Below are positions 1-4,917 of a stretch of 7,421 nucleotides of DNA, one piece after another. The stretch spans positions 1-7,421 of the forward strand of contig JAWOCZ010000248.1 of assembly GCA_046483565.1 (NCBI GenBank). The letters run 5' to 3'. The translations under genes and the position numbers were made by a program. The DNA comes from T1Sed10-7 sp046483565. GTDB taxonomy: Bacteria > Actinomycetota > Nitriliruptoria > Nitriliruptorales > Nitriliruptoraceae. The notes below the pieces were generated by a model, which was given only the letters and a program-made list of their open reading frames with translations, did no database searches and was not told where the DNA came from. How positions within the stretch are numbered: position 1 is the first letter of the stretch; every line of letters starts with the position of its first letter.

Positions 1-242
1 GCTGGGTGGGTCGGGGATTGGGTGCGGTTGGCTTCGGGGGGTGGGGCGGAGTGCACCCAATCCGTTGTGGCACGGGGGCGGTGGCTGGGTGGGTCGGGGA
101 TTGGGTGCGGTTGGCTTCGGGGGGTGGGGCGGAGTGCACCCGATCCGTTGTGGCACGGGGGCGGTGGCTGGGTGGGTCGGGGATTGGGTGCGGTTGGCTT
201 CGGGGTGTGGGGCGGAGTGCACCCGATCCGTTGTGGCACGGG
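1..242. repeat. 83-bp tandem repeat, 2.9 copies, G-rich on the + strand
   Basis: Copies start at 1, 84 and 167; the third breaks off after about 76 bp near 242. They are almost identical: I see an A at 59 where copies 2 and 3 have G, and a T at 206 where copies 1 and 2 have G. The unit length is not a multiple of three, and the small open frames across it are repetitive, so it is very unlikely to be coding. Each copy contains four G-runs with loops of 1, 2 and 3 nt (4-22, 87-105, 170-188), which fits a G-quadruplex motif on the + strand. Each copy also has a GTGCAC palindrome. It lies downstream of the minus-strand gene pair and begins at base 1, so more copies may exist outside the window. 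Confidence 0.95.
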
Positions 243-323
243 AGCGGGAGCGGCAACGCGAGCGGGAGCGAAAGCGGCAATGGCAACGGGACCGGGGTGC
301 GACCGCAGGTTCCGAGCGGCGTC
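243..323. other. Non-coding remainder between the 83-bp repeat and the small membrane gene
   Basis: The stretch is rich in AGCGGG and GGCAAC words. The ten-base word AGCGGGAGCG occurs at 243-252 and again at 261-270, an 18-bp offset, after which the two copies diverge. I see no gene, clear terminator or RNA here. It is the 3' flank of the leftward gene pair. Confidence 0.5.
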
Positions 324-581
324 TCAGCGGTGACGGTCGCGGTTGCCACGCAGCGCCACCGTCGCGGCGATGGCCCCGCCGACCACGGCCATGGTCGTCC
401 CGCCGAGCGCGAGGGCCACCACCTCGCCGGGAACCCCCTGACACGCGGCGTCGATCGGGCCAGCGGCTGGATCGATACACGGATCACGCAGCGCGAGGAC
501 GACCCCGATGCACAGCGCGAGGCCGCCCAGGAGCGCGAGCCCCCATGCGGCCCACACCAGCGATGGCGGGCGCCGGCTCAC
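324..581 (-). CDS. Small two-helix membrane protein, translationally coupled to the upstream phosphatase
   Basis: This is an 85-residue protein of unknown function. Two hydrophobic segments are clear, about residues 8-31 and 53-77. Arg3/Arg4 at the N terminus and a basic C terminus (RGNRDRHR) predict both ends in the cytoplasm, with the loop at about 32-52 outside. That loop holds Cys35 and Cys47, which could form a disulfide; a third cysteine, Cys24, lies in helix 1. The start is a GTG whose bases overlap the TGA stop of the phosphatase gene (GTGA at 581-578), which strongly supports both the frame and co-translation. Opposite-strand reading frames here are Pro/Arg-rich and look like shadows. 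I recognise no family. It could be a membrane partner of the phosphatase or simply a co-transcribed small protein. That it is a gene is likely; its role is unknown. Confidence 0.75.
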   Translation of the reverse strand: MSRRPPSLVWAAWGLALLGGLALCIGVVLALRDPCIDPAAGPIDAACQGVPGEVVALALGGTTMAVVGGAIAATVALRGNRDRHR

Positions 582-1660
582 GCCGACCCCGCGGCCCGAT
601 CCGGTCCGACGGCCCCTTCGGCCTCCGCGCGCTCCGAGCCCCCCGCGCGCTCCGAGGCCTCCGCGCGCTCCGAGCCCCCCACGCGCTCCGGGCCCCCCAC
701 GCGCTCCGAGGCGCCCGAGCCCTCCGCGCGCTCCGAGGCCCCCGAGGCTCCCGAAGCCCCCGAGGCCTCCCCGGGCTGACCGGTCTCCGGCTCACCGAGC
801 AGCGCCGCAGCGAGCTCGCGGACGTACCGTTCGTCGGGACCCGACGCGGTCGTCGCCGAGCGAGCGACCTGTTCGACGCCACCGACCAGCGGGAGCAACG
901 GCTCGCCATCGAGGGTCACGATGACCCCGCCCGCCTCACGGACGAGGAGCACGCCCGCGGCGACGTCCCAGATCTTGGGCACCTTCGCCAGCGAGGCCGC
1001 AGCCACGCCCTCGGCGACCATCGCCAGGTCCAGGGCCGTCGAGCCCATCACCCGGGGGTTCAGCCGCACGCCGGCGCCTCGAGCGCGGCGTGCGGTTCCC
1101 GTGGTCAGCATGAGCGGCACGTGCCGGTTGGACGGGTCGCGCCACGCGACCGGCGGACGCACCTGCAGCCGCCGGCTCCGGGGTCGATCCTCTCGGCCGT
1201 CCATCGAGGTGGTGCGGGTGACGACCTCGGCGCCGCCGCCGGCGAGCGCGATGTAGCGGCGTGCCAGCACTGGGGCGTCCACCATGCCGAGCACGGGCTC
1301 GCCGTCGTGCAGCAGCGCCACGGAGATACACCAGTACGGGAGACGGTTGGTGTAGTTGGACGTCCCGTCGATGGGATCGATCACCCAGGTCCAGGCGGTC
1401 GTCGGGGAGCGGGTGCCACGCTCCTCGCTCAGCACGCCGTGGTCGGGGAAGGCTGCGGTCAGCCTGGCGCGCAGATGGTCGTCCACGGCCGTGTCGGCGT
1501 CGGTGACCGGGGTGCCGTCGGCCTTCGCGGTCACCTCGAGGTCGCCGCTGTCGGCCAGCAGCCAGCCGGCGACCTCGTCGAGCGCCTCGGCGAGCACGTC
1601 GCGGGCGGAAGAGAGGTCGACACCGTCCGGTGACGTGGCGGGTGGCGTGGAGGAGTTCAC
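578..1660 (-). CDS. Inositol monophosphatase family phosphatase with a repetitive C-terminal tail
   Basis: This is a Mg2+-dependent phosphatase of the inositol monophosphatase / HisN / SuhB superfamily. Such enzymes remove phosphate from myo-inositol 1-phosphate, histidinol phosphate or related sugar phosphates in the cytosol. Visible motifs are DGTPVTDAD (48-56), SEE with the metal-binding Glu (78-80), DPIDGTSNY with metal-binding Asp95 and Asp98 (95-103), and WDVAAG with Asp232 (231-236). The family core ends near residue 289, about the usual length. Residues 295-360 are an added low-complexity tail: GAS triplets (299-309), then five hexapeptides of the ERVGGS/ERAGGS kind (319-348). I chose the GTG at 1660. 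It has no Shine-Dalgarno sequence, but a TACCGT box ends 6 nt before it, which suggests a leaderless transcript. An in-frame ATG at 1738 would add 26 residues and lacks support. Exact substrate is not determined. The gene diverges from tetR and overlaps the small membrane gene by 4 bp. Confidence 0.92.
   Translation of the reverse strand: MNSSTPPATSPDGVDLSSARDVLAEALDEVAGWLLADSGDLEVTAKADGTPVTDADTAVDDHLRARLTAAFPDHGVLSEERGTRSPTTAWTWVIDPIDGTSNYTNRLPYWCISVALLHDGEPVLGMVDAPVLARRYIALAGGGAEVVTRTTSMDGREDRPRSRRLQVRPPVAWRDPSNRHVPLMLTTGTARRARGAGVRLNPRVMGSTALDLAMVAEGVAAASLAKVPKIWDVAAGVLLVREAGGVIVTLDGEPLLPLVGGVEQVARSATTASGPDERYVRELAAALLGEPETGQPGEASGASGASGASERAEGSGASERVGGPERVGGSERAEASERAGGSERAEAEGAVGPDRAAGSA
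617..770 (-). repeat. 18-bp repeat encoding the phosphatase tail
   Basis: Bases 617-706 hold five imperfect 18-bp units built around GCGCTCCGAG on the + strand. Read on the minus strand they give hexapeptides ERVGG(P/S), ERAEAS, ERAGGS and ERAEAE. Bases about 734-770 hold shorter GAS-coding 9-bp units. All units keep the reading frame and end just before the stop that overlaps the next gene, so the tail is probably translated. Confidence 0.85.
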
Positions 1661-1666
1661 GACGGC

Positions 1667-1672
1667 ACGGTA
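1667..1672 (-). promoter_or_regulatory. Candidate -10 box for a leaderless phosphatase transcript
   Basis: The minus strand reads TACCGT, then 6 nt, then the GTG start at 1660. With transcription beginning 6-7 nt after a -10 box, the mRNA would start at the GTG itself, an arrangement common in actinobacteria. A weak -35 (CGGACC) lies 18 bp further upstream. The absence of a Shine-Dalgarno sequence agrees with this. No experimental support. Confidence 0.4.
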
Positions 1673-1698
1673 CCCGGACGACGGCGCTACGGTCCGGG
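1673..1698. promoter_or_regulatory. Inverted repeat in the divergent phosphatase/tetR region, candidate TetR operator
   Basis: CCCGGAC at 1673-1679 and GTCCGGG at 1692-1698 form perfect 7-bp arms around a 12-bp centre. The left arm touches the candidate -10 of the phosphatase and the right arm covers its weak -35. A TACGGT hexamer on the + strand (1688-1693), a possible -10 for tetR, also falls inside it. TetR-family genes often bind palindromes in the divergent region beside them, so binding here could control both directions. In such GC-rich DNA a 7-bp arm could also arise by chance. Confidence 0.4.
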
Positions 1699-1769
1699 GG
1701 CTGCCGGCCGCTCGCCGGGTCCGCGGTGGAGAGAGCATCCGTGCTGGGCGGGCGATGATCGCAGGCGAT

Positions 1770-1774
1770 GAAGG
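1770..1774 (+). promoter_or_regulatory. Ribosome binding site deciding the tetR start
   Basis: GAAGG sits 7 nt before the GTG at 1782. The alternative in-frame starts, ATG at 1755 and ATG at 1800, have no comparable site. Confidence 0.55.
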
Positions 1775-1781
1775 TGCCGAG

Positions 1782-2591
1782 GTGAGCAAGCGCGTCCGGA
1801 TGACGGCCCAGGAGCGGCGCGAGCAGCTGCTGGGCGTCGCGCGTTCGTTGTTCGCCGAACGCGGCTACGAAGCCACCTCGATCGAGGAGATCGCGGAGCG
1901 GGCCGGGGTGTCGAAACCGGTGGTCTACCAGCACTTCGGTGGCAAGGAGGGGGTCTACGCCGTCGTCGTCGACCGGGAGGTCCAACGGCTGACGGCGTCG
2001 ATCGCGTCGGCCTTCGAGGCCCGCGACCCCCGCGCGGTGGCCGAGAGCGCCGCTGAGGCCTTCCTCGGCTACATCGAGGAACACGAGGAGGGGTTCCGGG
2101 TCCTGATCCGGGATGCCCCGATCGGCATGACCGGTGGCTCCTTCGCCAGCGTCATCTCCGACGTCGCCACCCGGGCGGAGCAGCAGCTCGTGGACGGGTT
2201 CGGCGACCAGGGCTTCGACGCCGAGACCGCACCGATGTACGCGTTGATGCTGGTCGGCGCCGTCGCGTTGGTCGGCGAGTGGTGGCTCGAACACCGGGAC
2301 TGGCCGCGGGAGCAGGTGGCCGCCCACGTCGTCAACCTGCTGTGGAACGGGCTGCGCGGCCTCAGGCCCGACCCCGTGGATCGCTACAAGGCTCGTCGTG
2401 CCCGTGCCGCCCGGGGCGATGGTGCGGCCCGGGGCGGTGGTGCCGTCCGGGGCGGTGGTGCCGTCCGGGGCGATGGTGCCGCCCGGGGCGGTGGTGCCGA
2501 TCGCGGCGGTGATGCTGCCCGGGGCGATGGTGCCGGTCCCGGTGACAGTGGGGAGCCGGTCGGGAACGAACCTGAGGAGGAGCTCGGATGA
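1782..2591 (+). CDS. TetR/AcrR-family transcriptional regulator with a Gly/Arg/Ala repeat tail
   Basis: This is a 269-residue DNA-binding repressor-type protein. The N-terminal helix-turn-helix is unmistakable: QERREQLLGVARSLFAERGY leads into the recognition region at about 32-56 (IAERAGVSKPVVYQHFGGKE). Residues 60-205 are the helical ligand-binding and dimer domain, which varies between family members, so the ligand cannot be predicted. The family is usually near 200 residues. Here residues 211-252 are seven hexapeptides of the RG(D/G)GA(A/V) kind, followed by an acidic end (EPEEELG). The start is GTG 1782, with GAAGG 7 nt upstream. Its stop overlaps the ATG of the amidase gene (ATGA at 2588-2591), so the two are co-translated and the amidase is a likely target. 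The inverted repeat at 1673-1698 is a candidate operator. Confidence 0.93.
   Translation: MSKRVRMTAQERREQLLGVARSLFAERGYEATSIEEIAERAGVSKPVVYQHFGGKEGVYAVVVDREVQRLTASIASAFEARDPRAVAESAAEAFLGYIEEHEEGFRVLIRDAPIGMTGGSFASVISDVATRAEQQLVDGFGDQGFDAETAPMYALMLVGAVALVGEWWLEHRDWPREQVAAHVVNLLWNGLRGLRPDPVDRYKARRARAARGDGAARGGGAVRGGGAVRGDGAARGGGADRGGDAARGDGAGPGDSGEPVGNEPEEELG
2412..2537 (+). repeat. 18-bp tandem repeat, seven units, encoding the TetR tail
   Basis: Units start at 2412 and recur every 18 bp up to 2537, with the general form CGG GGC GRT GGT GCC GYC. They stay in frame with tetR and give RGDGAA, RGGGAV and similar hexapeptides. The unit at 2502 is the most diverged (it begins CGC). The overlap of the tetR stop with the next start shows that the frame is kept through the repeat. 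Confidence 0.92.
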
Positions 2592-3376
2592 AGGTCGCTG
2601 CGATCCAGCACGACATCGTGTGGGAGGACCGGGACGCCACGCTGGCCCGGTTGTCCCCGACGGTGGGTCAGGCGGCGGCGACGGGCGCCGACCTCGTGGT
2701 GCTCACCGAGATGTTCGCCACCGGCTTCTCCATGTCGACCCACCTCACCGCCGAGGACGTGGATGGTCCGACGGTGGCCTGGATGGTCGAGCAGGCCCGC
2801 TCGCACGGGGTCGTACTCGCTGGCTCGGTGCCCCTGCGCTCGCCCACCCCCGAGGCGGTCGCACCGGCGAGCCTGCCCACCAACAGCCTCCTCGTTGTCG
2901 GCGGCGACGGCATCGAGGCGCGCTACGACAAGGTGCACCCGTTCTCGTACGCCGGTGAGCACGAGCGCTTCCGCGGCGGCCCCGAGCGCGTGAGCACCGA
3001 GGTGGCCGGGACGTCGGTGGGTCTGTCGGTCTGCTACGACCTCCGGTTCGCCAACCTGTACTGGGACCGCGAGCCCCCGGTCGACGTCGAGGTGGTCGTC
3101 GCCAACTGGCCCGCAGCTCGCCGGCGGCACTGGCGTCGCCTCATCGACGCACGCGCCATCGAGAACCAGGTCTACCTCGTCGCCGTCAACCGCGTCGGCT
3201 CCGGCGGTGGCCTCGCCTACGCCGGTGACAGCCGCATCGTCGATCCCCAGGGCGAGGTGCTGGTCGCAGCCGCCGAGGTCGAGACCGTCCTCACCGCGGA
3301 ACTGCGCAGCGAGGTGGTGACCGAGGTCCGTCGGAGCCTGCCCTTCCGTCCCGATCGGCGTGTCATCGGTTCGTGA
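2588..3376 (+). CDS. Carbon-nitrogen hydrolase, omega-amidase (YafV/Nit2) type
   Basis: This is a 262-residue cytosolic enzyme of the nitrilase superfamily. The catalytic triad is visible as Glu41 (LTEMFATGFS), Lys115 (YDKVHPFS) and Cys149 (SVCYDLRF). The segment ANWPAARRRHWRRLIDARAI and the following ENQVYLVAVNRVG (about 172-204) is typical of the YafV/MtnU/Nit2 branch. Those enzymes hydrolyse 2-oxoglutaramate or 2-oxosuccinamate to the 2-oxoacid and ammonia, often as part of transaminase-linked glutamine or methionine salvage. Length is normal for the family. The start is firm: GAGGAGG lies 7 nt before the ATG, which overlaps the tetR stop. No transaminase is next to it, so the pathway is not shown by context. 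A different short-chain amide substrate is possible. Confidence 0.92.
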   Translation: MKVAAIQHDIVWEDRDATLARLSPTVGQAAATGADLVVLTEMFATGFSMSTHLTAEDVDGPTVAWMVEQARSHGVVLAGSVPLRSPTPEAVAPASLPTNSLLVVGGDGIEARYDKVHPFSYAGEHERFRGGPERVSTEVAGTSVGLSVCYDLRFANLYWDREPPVDVEVVVANWPAARRRHWRRLIDARAIENQVYLVAVNRVGSGGGLAYAGDSRIVDPQGEVLVAAAEVETVLTAELRSEVVTEVRRSLPFRPDRRVIGS

Positions 3377-3396
3377 TGGCGCCCGGCTCAGCTACC

Positions 3397-3414
3397 GTGA
3401 CACCCGCGGGTCAC
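3397..3414 (+). other. Hairpin after the amidase gene
   Basis: GTGAC (3397-3401) pairs with GTCAC (3410-3414). Two more C-G pairs continue the stem after one bulged A, leaving a 3-nt loop. There is no T-tract. It could be a weak terminator of the tetR-amidase unit or a structure in the leader of the next gene. A TACCGT box at 3393-3398 overlaps its edge and could be a promoter for the PAS-like gene. Confidence 0.3.
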
Positions 3415-3472
3415 CGGCGACCCGCCGTCGGACAGGGACCGCTCCGATGGGCCGAGCAGCGGGGGTGGCGTA

Positions 3473-3916
3473 GTGGGACCTGAGGAGCTCGAGCGGGTCG
3501 AGGCACTGCTGTCGGCGGTGGCGTTCCGGCACCTGGCGGCTCTCCTCGAGGAACGCGAGGACGTGATGGTCGCGCTCCTCGACGAAGAGCTGCGCACCAG
3601 CTGGGCCCTGCCACGCGGGACCGGTGACGTGTTCGGTCGCTCGGTCGAGGGTGGCGAGTCAACCGACCTGCGCGGCTCCATCGCCGAGAAGGACCGTGCC
3701 CGCTTCGAGGCAGCCGCCGCGCTGGCGTTGCGCGGGGAGTCGGTCGAGTTCCTCGGCGCGACCTCTCCGATCGGTGATCGTGCGCTGATGGTCCGCACCA
3801 TCATGTGGCCGACCAACGACCGGTCAGCGGTCGTCAGCGCGACCATGATCGAGGGGGAGGCCGCGGAGGCCGACGAGCACGGCACGAACGGCGAGGCAGC
3901 AGGCGGCGGTAGCTGA
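3473..3916 (+). CDS. Small single-domain PAS-like protein
   Basis: This 147-residue protein is probably cytosolic, with no signal peptide or membrane segment. Residues about 7-25 form a helix (LERVEALLSAVAFRHLAAL). Residues about 28-127 follow the order of a PAS domain: VALLDEELR as the first strand, then FGRSVEGGE, then IAEKDRARFEAAAALALRGESVEF, which resembles the PDD...F..al.Ge.v.f stretch. Strands RALMVRTIMW and SAVVSATMIEG close it. The last 20 residues are Glu/Gly/Ala-rich and probably disordered. There is no attached kinase, cyclase or helix-turn-helix, so an output cannot be named. The GTG start at 3473 has only a G-rich upstream stretch (3461-3468), so the start is uncertain. The frame ends before the repeat at 3956. 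The gene is likely real; the PAS call rests on pattern only. Confidence 0.62.
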   Translation: MGPEELERVEALLSAVAFRHLAALLEEREDVMVALLDEELRTSWALPRGTGDVFGRSVEGGESTDLRGSIAEKDRARFEAAAALALRGESVEFLGATSPIGDRALMVRTIMWPTNDRSAVVSATMIEGEAAEADEHGTNGEAAGGGS

Positions 3917-3955
3917 GGCGACGGCGGGTCATCGCGGCCCGTGGCAGGCGGTAGC

Positions 3956-4000
3956 GTCGCCGCTGTCGCCGCTGTCGCCACTGTCGCCACTGTCGCCACC
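3956..4000. repeat. 9-bp tandem repeat, five copies
   Basis: GTCGCCGCT occurs twice, GTCGCCACT twice and GTCGCCACC once, in exact 9-bp steps. It fills the gap between the PAS-like gene and the ATP-grasp gene and ends 29 bp before the GTG start. The pairwise sharing of variants suggests stepwise duplication. Copy-number change here would alter the distance from any upstream promoter to the ATP-grasp gene. Confidence 0.93.
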
Positions 4001-4029
4001 ACCTCGCCGTCCTCCTCGGAGCCGTCCAC

Positions 4030-4917
4030 GTGCGCATCGCGCTGGCCACCGCAGCCGAGCAGGTCCCGACCGACCAGGATGACGCGCCGCTGCTGGCGGC
4101 CCTGGCCGGGGCGGGGCACGACGCCGAACTGGTGCCCTGGGACGACCCGGCGGTCGTCTGGGAGGCGTTCGACGCCGTGCTGATCCGCACGACCTGGGAC
4201 TACCACACCCGGCGGGAGGAGTTCGTGACCTGGGCAGCGCAGGTCGAGGCCAGCACGCGCCTGTTCAACGCCGCCGAGGTGGTGCGCTGGAACACCCACA
4301 AGGGCTACCTGCTCGAGCTCGAGGAGCGGGGAGCACCGACCGTGCCGACGGCCTGGTTGGCCCAGGGCGATCGGGTCGATCTCGCGGGGCTGGCTGCGGC
4401 GCGGGGGTGGGGCGAGCTCGTGGTGAAGCCGGCCGTCGGGGCGGGTGGTGACGGGATCACGCGGGTGCTGCCTCAGGAGGGACAGGCGACACTCGATGCC
4501 CTCGTCGCTGCCGGTGATGCGATGGTGCAGCCCTACGTGCCGACGATCGCCACGGCAGGGGAGCTCAGCGTGATCCTGTTCGACGGCGAGGTCAGTCACG
4601 CCGTCCGCAAGATCCCCGCCGCCGGCTCCCTCCTGGTCCAGATCGAGCACGGGGGGACCTACGAGCCGCTCGCGGAGGTGCCGGCCGAGGCCGCCGCGCT
4701 CGCGCGCTGGGTCGTGGACGCCGCCGGTCACGACCTCCTGTTCGCTCGCGTGGACCTGTTGGTGGACGAGGTGGGCAGCTGGCTCGTCAACGAGCTCGAG
4801 GTGACCGAGCCCGGGTTGTTCATGCACCTGGTCCCCGGCTCGGCGGAACGCCTGGTCGCGGCCGTCGAGCGAGCCCTGCGCTGCACCCGTTCGTCGAGCG
4901 AGACCAGGAGCTGCTGA
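4030..4917 (+). CDS. ATP-grasp domain ligase (glutathione-synthase/RimK-like, DcsG-like)
   Basis: This is a 295-residue cytosolic enzyme of the ATP-grasp fold, which joins a carboxylate to an amine or other nucleophile through an acyl-phosphate, with ATP and Mg2+. An N-terminal Rossmann-like part opens with MRIALATA and contains IRTTWDYHTR (52-61), a signature of the DcsG-like branch. WNTHKGYLLELEERGAP (87-103) starts the ATP-binding part. Lys133 in VVKP and the loop GAGGDG (137-142) bind nucleotide. VQPYVP (166-171), Arg193/Lys194, Asp242 and the ELE of 255-257 complete the site and would bind metal. DcsG itself makes D-cycloserine, but most relatives are uncharacterised, so the substrate is unknown. 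The GTG 4030 start is the first available in frame; CGGAG at 4016-4020 is a modest binding site. The stop shares its A with the ATG of the next gene (TGATG), so the two are coupled. Confidence 0.88.
   Translation: MRIALATAAEQVPTDQDDAPLLAALAGAGHDAELVPWDDPAVVWEAFDAVLIRTTWDYHTRREEFVTWAAQVEASTRLFNAAEVVRWNTHKGYLLELEERGAPTVPTAWLAQGDRVDLAGLAAARGWGELVVKPAVGAGGDGITRVLPQEGQATLDALVAAGDAMVQPYVPTIATAGELSVILFDGEVSHAVRKIPAAGSLLVQIEHGGTYEPLAEVPAEAAALARWVVDAAGHDLLFARVDLLVDEVGSWLVNELEVTEPGLFMHLVPGSAERLVAAVERALRCTRSSSETRSC

Noticed and set aside
1..242. CRISPR array reading of the 83-bp repeat
   Set aside because: The whole unit is conserved with no variable spacers, so it is a plain tandem repeat.
41..1633. 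530-codon + strand open frame opposite the phosphatase
   Set aside because: The product is Arg/Gly/Pro-rich with no family motif, while the minus strand has intact phosphatase motifs. It is a GC-rich shadow.
936..2327. 463-codon minus-strand open frame across the phosphatase and tetR
   Set aside because: Low-complexity Arg/Gly/Ala composition. It lies across two genes with clear domains and has no start signal.
2398..2958. + strand frame with GAVVPSGAVVPSG-type repeats overlapping the tetR tail
   Set aside because: It is the 18-bp repeat read in another frame. The tetR frame ends exactly at the amidase start with good coupling, which supports tetR.
3407..3425. Second possible hairpin CGGGT/ACCCG after the amidase
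   Set aside because: It has only five pairs with a long loop and competes with the hairpin at 3397-3414; too weak to list as a terminator.
3929..3957. TAGCGT (3952-3957) as a -10 for the ATP-grasp gene
   Set aside because: No acceptable -35 lies 16-18 bp upstream, so support is insufficient.
3388..4827. 479-codon minus-strand open frame opposite the PAS-like and ATP-grasp genes
   Set aside because: It lies opposite the ATP-grasp gene with full motifs, has Ser/Arg/Pro-rich stretches, and reads through the 9-bp repeat as VAT/AAT.
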